The notes under the pieces: model-generated
The model's input: only the letters and a program-made list of their open reading frames with translations
Told to the model about the DNA's origin: nothing
Database searches by the model: none
Position numbers and translations under genes: made by a program
Assembly (NCBI RefSeq): GCF_900110075.1
Contig: NZ_FOCJ01000015.1
Span: 1 to 64,000, forward strand
Source: Paenibacillus sp. OV219
Lineage (GTDB): Bacteria; Bacillota; Bacilli; Paenibacillales; Paenibacillaceae
DNA: 64,000 nucleotides
Direction of reading: 5' to 3'
Shown here: in pieces, positions 21,521 to 29,972 of the stretch
Layout: each line of letters starts with the position of its first letter
Numbering within the stretch: the first letter of the stretch is position 1

Positions 21521-22972
21521 TTACGGCAATTCCGACATTGTCCGCAATGTCATGCGAATGACGCGGCTTGTCGATTCTTGCACCTGCGCATGTCTTGATC
21601 TTCGAATGCCCGGTATCCAAAGTACGAAGCCATTGGCGTCGACAACGAGCGGCAATACGTCACGGCGTGACGGAGCGATGCGTTCATCGACGAACATATC
21701 TTGTACCTTTTTGGTACCATTTAAACCAAGCACTTGCATTCGGTCACCCGGGATGCGATTTCGTACAGTGAGCGGGTAATGAAGGGCTTCGGCGTCGAAT
21801 AACGCTTCTAGCTGGCTGGTTGGCATTGAAGCCTCCGACGCAGCGATCTCTTCAAGGGCAAGCTCACACTCTGACTCAAGCAGAGGAAGTACAGCTGTGC
21901 CTTCCGGGACAACATATTCGTATCCGCCTTGCCGGGATGACATCCCAGACTGATCTTCGCGGATAAAGATGAGATTGTCATACTCACGCAGAAACTTTGC
22001 ACCGCTGCCAACATCGAAGCTCCACGTCGATGCTGCGCCTTCCGTGGCCGCAAGCCTGATCGTCTCTACGCTATCGAATGAAGTGGTTTCCGTTTCCAAG
22101 CCAATATAACTCAATATTAGTTTAATCAATCTCCTTTGTAAAGCGACATGCAAGCCAAGCAGCGCTTTGCGGTTTAATTGGCATCCATCGCGCAGCTTCG
22201 TCGTATAGCGCTCAAATACCGCCCTTGTTTCTTGCTCCAGCCAGTCATCCTCGGCCGCTGCAAGCTCTGACAGTCGAACGAGCGACTGGGCGATCTGGGG
22301 GTTAAACGACGCTAAATACGGCAGTACCTCTAACCGGACGACGTTGCGAGTATAGTACTTCTGTCCGTTGCTGCTATCGTGGCTGTAAGGCACCGCCCAC
22401 TGTTCACAGTAGCGCAGGATGTCTGCCTTGTATGTACGCAAAAGAGGACGAATAAGTTCCACGTTTTTTTCGGATCGTTTCAACGCCATGCCGGCAAGGC
22501 CTCCTGGGCCTGTTCCGCGTATCATGCGCATGAGCACCGTCTCCGCCTGGTCGTCGGCGTGATGGGCAAGCGCAATGCGCGCTGCCCGGTAATCGGCGGC
22601 CACTTGATGCAAGAACGCATAGCGCTTCTCCCGTGCCGCCGCCTGTGCGTTCATTCGTGTTTCTTCTATATAAGCAGGCAAATTGAATTTCACCGTTTCG
22701 CAGGCAATGCCAAGCGCTGCCGCGTACTGCCGGACGGACTCAGCTTCTCGCGCCGACTCCTCCCCTCGGAAGCCGTGGTCGACATGCGCGGCCACTAAGC
22801 CAAGGCGCTCTGGCACTGCCAGCCTGTAAAGCATATGGAGCAGCGCCATCGAATCTGGTCCGCCGGATACAGCGACAACGACCGTATCGCCCGGATGCCA
22901 CAGCTGCTCCTGCTGGGCTAATTTAAGCAGATCGCTCAGCCAATCGTCCATACCTAACACGCCTAAACTCAT
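21521..22972 (-). CDS. tilS: tRNA(Ile)-lysidine synthetase
   Basis: Modifies C34 of tRNA-Ile(CAU) to lysidine, changing it from Met to Ile decoding. The PP-loop motif VVAVSGGPDSMALLH is at about 31-45, followed by AHVDHGFRGEES and the family C-terminal substrate domain ending with NRIPGDRMQVLGLNGTKK. Length is 483 residues. Start is uncertain: ATG at 22972 has its Shine-Dalgarno too close, and internal GTG/ATG codons at 22960 and 22951 are possible. Confidence 0.95.
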   Translation of the reverse strand: MSLGVLGMDDWLSDLLKLAQQEQLWHPGDTVVVAVSGGPDSMALLHMLYRLAVPERLGLVAAHVDHGFRGEESAREAESVRQYAAALGIACETVKFNLPAYIEETRMNAQAAAREKRYAFLHQVAADYRAARIALAHHADDQAETVLMRMIRGTGPGGLAGMALKRSEKNVELIRPLLRTYKADILRYCEQWAVPYSHDSSNGQKYYTRNVVRLEVLPYLASFNPQIAQSLVRLSELAAAEDDWLEQETRAVFERYTTKLRDGCQLNRKALLGLHVALQRRLIKLILSYIGLETETTSFDSVETIRLAATEGAASTWSFDVGSGAKFLREYDNLIFIREDQSGMSSRQGGYEYVVPEGTAVLPLLESECELALEEIAASEASMPTSQLEALFDAEALHYPLTVRNRIPGDRMQVLGLNGTKKVQDMFVDERIAPSRRDVLPLVVDANGFVLWIPGIRRSRHAQVQESTSRVIRMTLRTMSELP

Positions 22973-22984
22973 CCCCTCTTCTCT

Positions 22985-23929
22985 CTACGGCCCTGTTCGC
23001 AGCAGGAAGTAAATTGTGGTCGCGAGAACCGCTGCTGACAAGGCGAACAAGCCCTTCAGCCAGCGCGGCGCAGGCGCCGTTGCCTTGGTTGGCGCGCCCG
23101 CCTTGTGCATCCACTGCTGCCAAGCGGCAGCGGCTTCGCGAGCGCTCGCGAACTCGCCGTAGAGCGCCTTGCGCAGCCAGCCGCTGAGCGGCTTCAGCGC
23201 CGCGCTCGTCGCAGCGAGCTTCGCCAGCTCATCCGGCGTCCGTGTCTGCGGGAGCAGCCCCGACGACAGCTGCGCCAAGCGGCGTCCTTCCTGCAGCTGC
23301 AGGCAGAGGACGGCGAAGGAGAACAGATCGTAGCGCGCATCGGAAATGCGCGATCCGGCATTCCAATAGCCGCGGTCGTAGATCTCCGTAAATTGCCGCA
23401 CTCCTTTGCCGAAAGCCGTCGCGCCGCCATAATCAACAAGCTCCGGACGACCGTAATCGGCAACCAGTACGTTCTCGATCTTCAGATCGCCGAACGACCA
23501 GCCCGCTTCATGCAGCTCCGCGAGCTTACCGAGCAAGTTATAGAGCACAACGGGAAACCACTCCTTACCCTGCGCCTGCAGGTAGTCCGAAAGTGTCTTC
23601 CCTTTAATATAACGCATCACATAGAAAGGATATTCCTTTCCGTCTGCAGCGCGGTAATCATCCACATCGACAAGGAACAGGCCTTGTCCTACGGCTGCAC
23701 CACGTTTCTGCTTCTGCTTATAGATCGATTGCAGCACATTGACCTCAGACTGCAAATCGACCGCATCGGACCCGAGCTTCAGTGCATAATAATACTTCGC
23801 TCGTTCAACCAAGAACACTTTGCCATTGGCGCCTTCACCAAGCGGTCTCTCGACGCGGTAGCTGCCTTGCTTCCACTTACCGCTAATGATTGAACCGCGA
23901 GGCAGGCTCCATTCAAACGACGTAGTCAC
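22985..23929 (-). CDS. yabT: YabT-like Hanks-type Ser/Thr protein kinase with C-terminal membrane anchor
   Basis: A 314-residue kinase. Glycine loop LGEGANGKVFLV, ATP lysine in YYALKLG, catalytic loop SFGDLKIENVL (the usual HRD reads F-G-D), metal motif VDYGG in place of DFG, and a single hydrophobic helix at about 290-308 near the C-terminus. In B. subtilis YabT is a DNA-activated spore kinase. The start is GTG and overlaps the yabS stop by 17 bases. The variant catalytic loop is shared by this branch and does not by itself mean loss of activity. Confidence 0.9.
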   Translation of the reverse strand: MTTSFEWSLPRGSIISGKWKQGSYRVERPLGEGANGKVFLVERAKYYYALKLGSDAVDLQSEVNVLQSIYKQKQKRGAAVGQGLFLVDVDDYRAADGKEYPFYVMRYIKGKTLSDYLQAQGKEWFPVVLYNLLGKLAELHEAGWSFGDLKIENVLVADYGRPELVDYGGATAFGKGVRQFTEIYDRGYWNAGSRISDARYDLFSFAVLCLQLQEGRRLAQLSSGLLPQTRTPDELAKLAATSAALKPLSGWLRKALYGEFASAREAAAAWQQWMHKAGAPTKATAPAPRWLKGLFALSAAVLATTIYFLLRTGP

Positions 23930-24638
23930 TCATCATCCCGTCCGTTCCATCATTCTTCCTATTACCATAATCGGCTTTTTGGTAAAAATCAATGACATGC
24001 AGCAGCGCCGGACCGGTTGGCGTCGTTCCGCGCATCTGTAAACGCGGGAAGATCGAGTGAACACCGTTAATATTACTCGTCCAATCAAGGTCCTGCTTGC
24101 AGTCCTCACCATAAGCCGAGCCCGGAAAATGAAATACAGCCATCTCGCTCTTGCCTTGCCGTGATTGCAGACTGAGCGCAAGGTCGCGAATCGCTTCCTC
24201 TACGGCTTGCAGCTTCGGCTTCATGCTGGCGCTCGCATCAATGAGCAGCGCCACGCGCAGATTGCTCGTCTCGGTCAAGTCGTCGATGACACGCACCACC
24301 TCGCCGCGTTTCTCCGGCGGCAGCTCCTCGATCGACGAGTGCCCAAGCACCTGCTTCAACTCACGCGATACCGCATGCTGAATCGTCTGCACGACCGTCT
24401 TGCGCGTCATCATCTGCACCGTCTGCGACAATTGGCGTGTATGCGATAATCGGCTTAGGCCTCCGCCAGCACGGGCAATCTCCTCAATCTCCGATGAGCC
24501 GAACTCACCAAGATCTCCATGATCAATTACCCCGACAACGTTTACCGTAATCTGGGCAGCATACGCCTGTGCCGCTGCCACGACCGGACTTACTCCGACG
24601 TTGGAGCAGCCGTCCGTTATCAATAGAATTTGCTTCAT
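23913..24638 (-). CDS. yabS: YabS-like von Willebrand factor A domain protein
   Basis: A 241-residue protein with MIDAS-like metal-binding motifs: DASAS at 134-138 and TTPTG at 205-209. The strand motif ILLITDG, which normally comes after these in a VWA domain, is instead at residues 4-10. The N-terminal 75 residues therefore look like the last part of a VWA fold. Homologues sit between spoIIE and yabT in B. subtilis. Function is unknown; pairing with a kinase and a phosphatase (SpoIIE) is suggestive. GGAGGA precedes the ATG. Confidence 0.87.
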   Translation of the reverse strand: MKQILLITDGCSNVGVSPVVAAAQAYAAQITVNVVGVIDHGDLGEFGSSEIEEIARAGGGLSRLSHTRQLSQTVQMMTRKTVVQTIQHAVSRELKQVLGHSSIEELPPEKRGEVVRVIDDLTETSNLRVALLIDASASMKPKLQAVEEAIRDLALSLQSRQGKSEMAVFHFPGSAYGEDCKQDLDWTSNINGVHSIFPRLQMRGTTPTGPALLHVIDFYQKADYGNRKNDGTDGMMSDYVV

Positions 24639-24727
24639 CGTTCATTCCTCCAAAACCTTGGAATCTACTGCTAGTACTAGCTCTATCAGCATTGCCACTT
24701 TTGAGAGGCGATAACCCTGAAACCAAG

Positions 24728-24824
24728 GTGAAACGGCTGTCGCCGTCTCTTGGCGGCGCAGCGCGTTTCATTCCGGAGAATTCTAAGCATATTTATAACG
24801 CGAAGCATATAAATTCTTAGAATT
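24728..24824. repeat. two-hairpin intergenic repeat, copy A
   Basis: First of two tandem copies. It begins GTGAAACGGCTGTCGCCG; a 7-bp GC-rich hairpin with a 4-base loop is followed by TCCGGAGA, then a long A/T-rich hairpin with arms AATTCTAAG (24779-24787) and CTTAGAATT (24816-24824). Copies B (24828), C (30379) and D (49701) share the layout and orientation. No ORF is present. Confidence 0.85.
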
Positions 24825-24827
24825 CAA

Positions 24828-24921
24828 GTGAAAACGGCTGTCGCCGTCTTCTGGCGGCAAAGCTTACGCTTCCGGAGAAATCTAAGCAAAGTATATCGAA
24901 AACTTATACTTTCTTAGATTT
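24828..24921. repeat. two-hairpin intergenic repeat, copy B
   Basis: Starts exactly 100 bases after copy A. The first block is nearly the same (ACGGCTGTCGCCGTC, TTCTGGCGGC, TTCCGGAGA), but the A/T-rich hairpin has different arms, AAATCTAAG and CTTAGATTT, which still pair. It ends just before the terminator of the spoIIE unit. Confidence 0.85.
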
Positions 24922-24925
24922 GAAC

Positions 24926-24957
24926 GCAAAAAAGCCTGCCGCTAGCAGGCAGGCTTC
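24926..24957 (-). terminator. intrinsic terminator of the spoIIE unit
   Basis: Minus-strand AAGCCTGCC, loop of seven, GGCAGGCTTTTTT. It lies 16 bases past the stop of the small basic ORF that follows spoIIE. Confidence 0.9.
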
Positions 24958-24972
24958 ATCCTATTGGCTCTA

Positions 24973-25311
24973 CTATTGGTCGTTCACCAGGGAGGGTCTT
25001 CGCTTAAACTGCTGGGAGCGCCTAACTCGCTTGCGTGCTCTCCGGCGGGATATCGGCTCGCGAGCCATCACCTTCTCTACACGCTTCCTAGCATTCACCT
25101 TTGGCGCAGTACGCTTACCCGCGCCCCGCGCTTTCGACTCAGGCTTGTTTGCTCCCACCGCGGCTGCGGCTCCGATTCTATCTTCTACCCTGGTCCCCAC
25201 CCCAGTTCCAGCTCCTGCCACCGCTCCTGCCCTGATTCCCACTCCAGCTCCAACTCTGGTTCTCGCTTCAGCCACAGCTTCAACTACAACGCCAACAATA
25301 TATTTACTCAT
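24973..25311 (-). CDS. hypothetical basic, low-complexity protein downstream of spoIIE
   Basis: A 112-residue ORF that I do not recognise. The N-terminal half is Val/Ala/Gly-rich with repeated GVG, GAG and RVG units; the C-terminal half is strongly basic (RRRARKRVRRSQQFKRR). Support for coding is contextual: the ATG starts 3 bases after the spoIIE stop, AAGGACGG lies at ribosome-binding distance, and a terminator follows directly. The low complexity means it could be a chance frame through a repetitive stretch. If real, the basic tail suggests nucleic-acid or membrane binding. Confidence 0.5.
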   Translation of the reverse strand: MSKYIVGVVVEAVAEARTRVGAGVGIRAGAVAGAGTGVGTRVEDRIGAAAAVGANKPESKARGAGKRTAPKVNARKRVEKVMAREPISRRRARKRVRRSQQFKRRPSLVNDQ

Positions 25312-25314
25312 CAG

Positions 25315-27822
25315 TCAGCTCACCGTCCTTGGACGCTCGACCGTAGGTCTCCCCGGCCAGCGGAATGTAGCCCACTCGGGCTGATGCTTGTCCACCTTCG
25401 CAACGACAACCGTCATATCATCCACAATGTCGCCTTTGTGGTATCGCACTACGGTATCCAACAGCGCGTCCGCAATTTCTTGCGGCTGATCGGATCTGAT
25501 CTCCTGGATCACCCGTTTCATCCACATTTCCTTATTCACCGCATGGCCCGGCGCGTCATAAATGCCGTCAGTCATCATAATGAGCGTATCCCCCGGGTGC
25601 AATTGCACGCGGATCAAGTCTATGTCAATGTCCTGCAAAATACCTACCGGCAAATTGTTGGCCGTGATCGGGATCACTTCGTTACCGCGCTTGATAAAGC
25701 TCGGCGTTGACCCGATTTTCATAAAAGTCGTCTTCGCACTGTACATGTCGATGAGCGCTACATCGACTGTCGCGAATATTTCGTCAGATGAACGAAGCAG
25801 CAGGACGGAATTCACCGACTTGATGGCCAGCTTCTCATCCATACCCGACTGCAGCAGCTGCTGCAGGATGGTCAGAGCGGTGCTGCTCTCCTGCTTGGCC
25901 CTCTCGCCATTGCCCATTCCATCGCTGATTGCGACAGCAAACTTGCCATTGCCCAGCTCAACGGTGCTGAAGCTGTCTCCCGACAGCAAATCACCGCCCT
26001 TGGCGAGACCGGCGACTCCAGTCTCCACCTCATACGCTTTGGCCGTACCGAAGACGACGATGGCTGCGCCCTTCTCCGGATACTTCTCTGACATAACGGC
26101 GATCGGTTCACCGAGAATGTCAGTCAGCATCGGCGCTATAATTTTCCGGCATTCATCATAGCCCCGGCCGAACGTATGGTACACTTCGATTTCGACGTTT
26201 CCCTCCTCCAAATTAATAATTTCAATACCCTGTATGGATAAACCGAGCCCTTCCAGCGCTTCCCGGATTTGTTCTTCCTGCATGTGCAGCTGCTGTCCTT
26301 CCCGCTTAATCTCGCGGGCCAAGTCCTCCATGACTTGAGAGACACCAAAAAGCTGCTCGGCGACGAGCTGACGCGATTCGTTCAGCTGCTTTCTCCAATG
26401 TTGGTCATGCTGATACAGCTCATACTGCTGCTGCATGACACTCAGTACCTGAGGTGTCTTAATACAGTGCGTGCTCCATTCGCGAGGCACTTCTTTCGGC
26501 GTGGTGCGGCGTCCTTCCTGAACCGCGGTCATCATGCCCGTCATCATTTTGTACGTCTCATAATACTTCCCCTCCCAGCAGAGCTCCCTCCGGTGACACG
26601 AGTCGCAGGTGCGGTCAGCAACCACATTCATAAAGTGATTGACTACTGCATCCCGCTTCTCCTTCTCATCCGCTTGGCCCTCACCACCGATGGTACCGAA
26701 CTGCCCAAAGCTGCGAGACAGCTGGCGAAACACCTCCGAGAACTGGGAGACACGCTGTGCCGTGACATCCCGCACCCTTTTTGCATATTCATGCTGTGAT
26801 TTCACATGCTCCTGTGTGCCAGGCACGTATTTAGAGATAATCCGAATAATCGATTTCGGTGTCAGCATCAGCATCGTCGCTGCAATGACCGACTCCCATG
26901 TGGAAGCCATCACATCCGTTTGATTGCCAACATAGATGGTGAGAATGGAGGATCCAAGCAGCATCCCGAAGGCCACTGCAGCCTTGCCGCCTTCCCGCAG
27001 CAATCCAGCAAGCAGCCCAGCGAACGCGAGCAAGCTCATCTGAACGATTGCCCCCGTATCTGCGAGGCTCAAGATAAGCCCAGCCACGACGCCGACCGAT
27101 GCGCCAAGCGGGGCACCGCCGACTAATGCAAAGAGCAGCAGCATGTATCGTGACAAGATATGCTCGATGGAGAGGCCATAAGCCAACCAGCCGACAGCGC
27201 CAGTCATAACTGAGGCAAGCATAATCATGAGGCAGATAATCTCCTCATTCTTCAGCGCGGACGTCTTCTTCGTTAACGTCAGTACCGGAACCGCCTGAAC
27301 GAAGACGAGCGTAAGCACGAATCCGAGCGATGCTTCTACGCCAACCATCATCAGCTCATACCAGCCCAGCTTGTCCGCAATGACATTGTCGAACAGCCTG
27401 ACCAGCATTGTGGAAAGGAAGACAAGCAGCGGAGCATAAGATAGCTCGGCCCTCTCATAGGCTTCCAACCCCCGCAGCAGCAGATAGACAACGACTACCT
27501 CCATGGCGGTCCACATCGGCTCCGATGCGACAGCGAGCCAGCTGCCGGCGATAATAGATACTGCGACTGGCAGAATCATATCTCGCCTTAAAAAATAAAT
27601 AACGGTAAAGTATGCAACAGCGAAAGGAGTTAGCGATTCCAGAATAACTGCCCGGCCTAATAAGAAACCGACGGCCATTAAGACGAAGGTCCACTTGCGT
27701 GAGGTAATCATTCCGGCTAAGCGAAGCAGTCCTGTACGCTCAAGCCCTGTGCGAAGGGCTGATTGTACGAAGTTCCTAGGGCGTACACCCGGAAACATAA
27801 CAACTTTTGGTTTGTCCACCAT
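25315..27822 (-). CDS. spoIIE: stage II sporulation protein E (PP2C phosphatase)
   Basis: Membrane phosphatase that dephosphorylates SpoIIAA to release sigma-F in the forespore and takes part in polar septation. The N-terminal ~320 residues contain about ten hydrophobic helices, then a central regulatory region, and a C-terminal PP2C-type domain with AISDGMGNGERAKQES and MTDGIYDAPG. The 835-residue length agrees with B. subtilis SpoIIE. The ATG at 27822 has only a weak ribosome binding site. The promoter has Spo0A-type features (see next entry). It is followed by a small basic ORF. Confidence 0.97.
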   Translation of the reverse strand: MVDKPKVVMFPGVRPRNFVQSALRTGLERTGLLRLAGMITSRKWTFVLMAVGFLLGRAVILESLTPFAVAYFTVIYFLRRDMILPVAVSIIAGSWLAVASEPMWTAMEVVVVYLLLRGLEAYERAELSYAPLLVFLSTMLVRLFDNVIADKLGWYELMMVGVEASLGFVLTLVFVQAVPVLTLTKKTSALKNEEIICLMIMLASVMTGAVGWLAYGLSIEHILSRYMLLLFALVGGAPLGASVGVVAGLILSLADTGAIVQMSLLAFAGLLAGLLREGGKAAVAFGMLLGSSILTIYVGNQTDVMASTWESVIAATMLMLTPKSIIRIISKYVPGTQEHVKSQHEYAKRVRDVTAQRVSQFSEVFRQLSRSFGQFGTIGGEGQADEKEKRDAVVNHFMNVVADRTCDSCHRRELCWEGKYYETYKMMTGMMTAVQEGRRTTPKEVPREWSTHCIKTPQVLSVMQQQYELYQHDQHWRKQLNESRQLVAEQLFGVSQVMEDLAREIKREGQQLHMQEEQIREALEGLGLSIQGIEIINLEEGNVEIEVYHTFGRGYDECRKIIAPMLTDILGEPIAVMSEKYPEKGAAIVVFGTAKAYEVETGVAGLAKGGDLLSGDSFSTVELGNGKFAVAISDGMGNGERAKQESSTALTILQQLLQSGMDEKLAIKSVNSVLLLRSSDEIFATVDVALIDMYSAKTTFMKIGSTPSFIKRGNEVIPITANNLPVGILQDIDIDLIRVQLHPGDTLIMMTDGIYDAPGHAVNKEMWMKRVIQEIRSDQPQEIADALLDTVVRYHKGDIVDDMTVVVAKVDKHQPEWATFRWPGRPTVERPRTVS

Positions 27823-27864
27823 ACGTGAATGACACCAGCCTTTCCGAATAATTAGTGTAGCCCC

Positions 27865-27931
27865 ATTATAGGAGCAGCAACTTAAGAAAGTTTGTCAGAA
27901 AGCGTTGCCAATTCAAAAGTTTTTTCCGACA
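27865..27931 (-). promoter_or_regulatory. spoIIE promoter with Spo0A-type boxes
   Basis: On the minus strand a perfect -10 TATAAT (27865-27870) has CTGACA (27893-27898) 22 bp upstream instead of 17. This over-long spacing resembles the known Spo0A-activated B. subtilis spoIIE promoter, whose spacing is 21 bp. TGACAAA (27891-27897) and TGTCGGA (27925-27931) are one- or two-mismatch versions of the 0A box TGTCGAA. Function is inferred from this similarity. Confidence 0.72.
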
Positions 27932-28177
27932 ATTCGCGTACGGTGGGCGGCGACTTGTCAATTGTGAAGCGCACCAGCACTAGCAAGGGAATGACTTCCT
28001 TTCGACAGCTGACATGTGTCATCCATTCAACAAAATCTGTTGCGCGGGGCAGCGAATTCGATAGCGAATTGCCGTCCGAACCTGTCGGGATTGAGTGAGA
28101 ACAGGAGAAAAGTTTTTTGCGTGGGCGGGTATAATAATGCGATGGGCCGCATAGAGTGCTTAAAACAACGGATATGC

Positions 28178-28211
28178 ATAAAAAAAAGACAGTGTCGTAA
28201 GAGACACTGCC
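28178..28211 (-). terminator. intrinsic terminator of yabR
   Basis: Minus-strand GCAGTGTC, six-base loop, GACACTGTC and eight T. The rest of the 27.9-28.2 kb gap shows no gene; the tRNA genes found here in B. subtilis are absent. Confidence 0.9.
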
Positions 28212-28230
28212 TGCAATAACGTTCTATAAA

Positions 28231-28779
28231 TTAATCGCGCTTAGCGCCACGGCCACCGCGTTTCGATTCCGTATTCTTCTTCAAGGAGGACATACGCTCT
28301 TCGCTGTCCTTCAGGAAGCGTGACACTTTATCCTCGAAGGATGGTTTGCCGAAAGCAGGTTTACCGCCGCCACCTTTGTTGAATGGACGTCCGCCGCCGC
28401 CACCGCCGCCGCCTTGACGATTAAAACCGCCGCCACCGCCCGGTCCACGATCTCCACTCGGTCCACCAGTCCGGCCGCCAAAGCCACCTGGTCCGCGATC
28501 CGCACTGCGTTCACGCTGAGGAGGTGGTGCAGAGCCTTCTGGACGATCGACTGCCTGTTTAATGGAAAGTCCGATTTTTCCGTCTTTGTCCACATTAATG
28601 ACCTTAACTGTAACAACGTCTTCCAGTTTCAAATGGTCTTTAACGTCCTTGACGTAATTATCGGCAATCTCTGAGATGTGAACTAGCCCTGTGACACCTC
28701 CCGACAAATCGACGAATGCTCCGAAATGCGTAATGCCTGTCACCTTGCCCTCTAACTTGGCGCCCACTTCAATTGCCAT
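28231..28779 (-). CDS. yabR: S1-domain RNA-binding protein with Gly/Arg-rich region (YabR-like)
   Basis: A 182-residue protein. Residues 6-74 are an S1 domain (GKVTGITHFGAFVDL, GLVHISEIADNYV). Residues ~80-140 are very rich in Gly with Arg, Phe and Pro, including two runs of five or more Gly, like an RGG-type disordered RNA-binding region. A helical basic tail ends it. B. subtilis YabR is about 128 residues, so this glycine-rich section is an expansion. It sits between divIC and spoIIE as in B. subtilis. Confidence 0.92.
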   Translation of the reverse strand: MAIEVGAKLEGKVTGITHFGAFVDLSGGVTGLVHISEIADNYVKDVKDHLKLEDVVTVKVINVDKDGKIGLSIKQAVDRPEGSAPPPQRERSADRGPGGFGGRTGGPSGDRGPGGGGGFNRQGGGGGGGGRPFNKGGGGKPAFGKPSFEDKVSRFLKDSEERMSSLKKNTESKRGGRGAKRD

Positions 28780-28958
28780 AGATAAAAATGTTCCTCCCTA
28801 ACCGTTATGAGAAGCTGATCGCTTCAATTTCTCTCAGCCCCTTAGGCTGCGAGGTAAATAATTATGACGGTAAGCCGTTAAAAATGCGGTTACTTAAGCT
28901 GATTATACCCGAATGAGAGAAGCAAGGCAACAGACGTATACCCCGATGCAGTGCCTAT

Positions 28959-29288
28959 CTATCGCTGTTTAATGGGTACGATTTGTTTCTCACCCTTGCC
29001 TACCATGCCCTGCTCTTTCGTAGCTAGCTGACCAATATACTCTTTATCGCTCAGTCGGGTCACTTGAAGTTGCAGATCATTGACCTGCTTCGTCGCGTCT
29101 TCAATCTGCTTCGTCGCGTTCGCAAGCTTCGTCTCCGCATCGCCCTGACGCGCGAGCTGCGTAAGCAATGTATACAACGCCCAGCCCATGAAGAGAGCGA
29201 CAAAGATAAACCAGATTCTCAGCCTACGTTTCGTGCCTGCATAGCTGGCAGCGGCGGATGAATTCGTACCTGTATGTGCAATCGCCAT
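28959..29288 (-). CDS. divIC: septum formation initiator DivIC (FtsB family)
   Basis: A 109-residue bitopic division protein: short Ser/Ala-rich cytoplasmic N-terminus, one membrane helix (about 25-43), then a coiled coil (about 50-90). It forms a complex with DivIB and FtsL at the septum in the Bacillales model. AGGAGG precedes the ATG. The 179-base gap to yabR holds a small hairpin but no clear terminator. Confidence 0.9.
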   Translation of the reverse strand: MAIAHTGTNSSAAASYAGTKRRLRIWFIFVALFMGWALYTLLTQLARQGDAETKLANATKQIEDATKQVNDLQLQVTRLSDKEYIGQLATKEQGMVGKGEKQIVPIKQR

Positions 29289-29315
29289 TTCATGGACCTC
29301 CTGACGCTAATGATT

Positions 29316-29972
29316 TCATTCATTTCCCTTATGATCATCATCGGAATCCGGCTTCCGTTTCATTAGGCGCTCCCACACGCGGACTGCGCGCTCCCGAACC
29401 GCCAGAGACCGTTCCTTCAGCCGCCACTTGGCGATAATTGGATTTACCCGACTTGTCCAGTAACGAACCACAGGCTTCCAAATTGGCTTCGTCATCCAAG
29501 CAAACAATTTCCAAAAAGGACGAACCAATTGTAACACAATTTTGAATATGAAAATAGTAAATGCCCGCAAAAAAGCTAAAAGCACTCTGCTAATCCGATA
29601 GAGCAGCAGCAATGGCTTAATGACGAGCAGAACGAATGCATGAATGACAAAATGGATAATCGCCCGAACCGTCCCGATCAGCACATGCACGATCTTCATC
29701 GTAATCTTGCTGAACAGCCAATAATAGAGGCAGATGCCGATAAGCAGGCCGAGGAACACATAAGCTCTCACTTCCCCTTCATTGCTGGAAGAGAGCACTT
29801 GAAACACGATAATTGTCGCAGCGATCCAGTAGAGCAAATCAAGTACTGGAATCCATAAGCGGTTAATCTTCAGCTCGTCCGACACGACGCGATACCCGTC
29901 GAAGACGATACCCATCCCGATCCCAGAGAGCAGCATCGTCGTCATCGTCAACCATTGTATGCTGAGGCTCAC
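29316..29972 (-). CDS. yabQ: spore cortex biosynthesis protein YabQ
   Basis: A 218-residue membrane protein with several hydrophobic helices (about 8-28, 42-62, 70-90, and further ones to ~160) and a basic C-terminus. N-terminal SLSIQWLTMTTMLLSGIGMG matches the family. YabQ is needed for cortex formation and acts in the mother-cell outer forespore membrane in B. subtilis. The GTG start overlaps the yabP stop as GTGA, so translation is coupled. Confidence 0.92.
   Translation of the reverse strand: MSLSIQWLTMTTMLLSGIGMGIVFDGYRVVSDELKINRLWIPVLDLLYWIAATIIVFQVLSSSNEGEVRAYVFLGLLIGICLYYWLFSKITMKIVHVLIGTVRAIIHFVIHAFVLLVIKPLLLLYRISRVLLAFLRAFTIFIFKIVLQLVRPFWKLFAWMTKPIWKPVVRYWTSRVNPIIAKWRLKERSLAVRERAVRVWERLMKRKPDSDDDHKGNE

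Noticed and set aside
24728-24921. CRISPR array
   Set aside because: Two adjacent 97-base units with hairpins and no variable spacers; the copies are dispersed elsewhere as single units, so this is an intergenic repeat.
24964-25710. 248-codon plus-strand ORF over the spoIIE 3' end
   Set aside because: No domain, no ribosome binding site, and the opposite strand holds the clear PP2C domain of SpoIIE.
27960-28230. Possible tRNA genes between spoIIE and yabR, expected from B. subtilis
   Set aside because: No cloverleaf or conserved TTCGA arm is readable; only promoter elements and a terminator are present.
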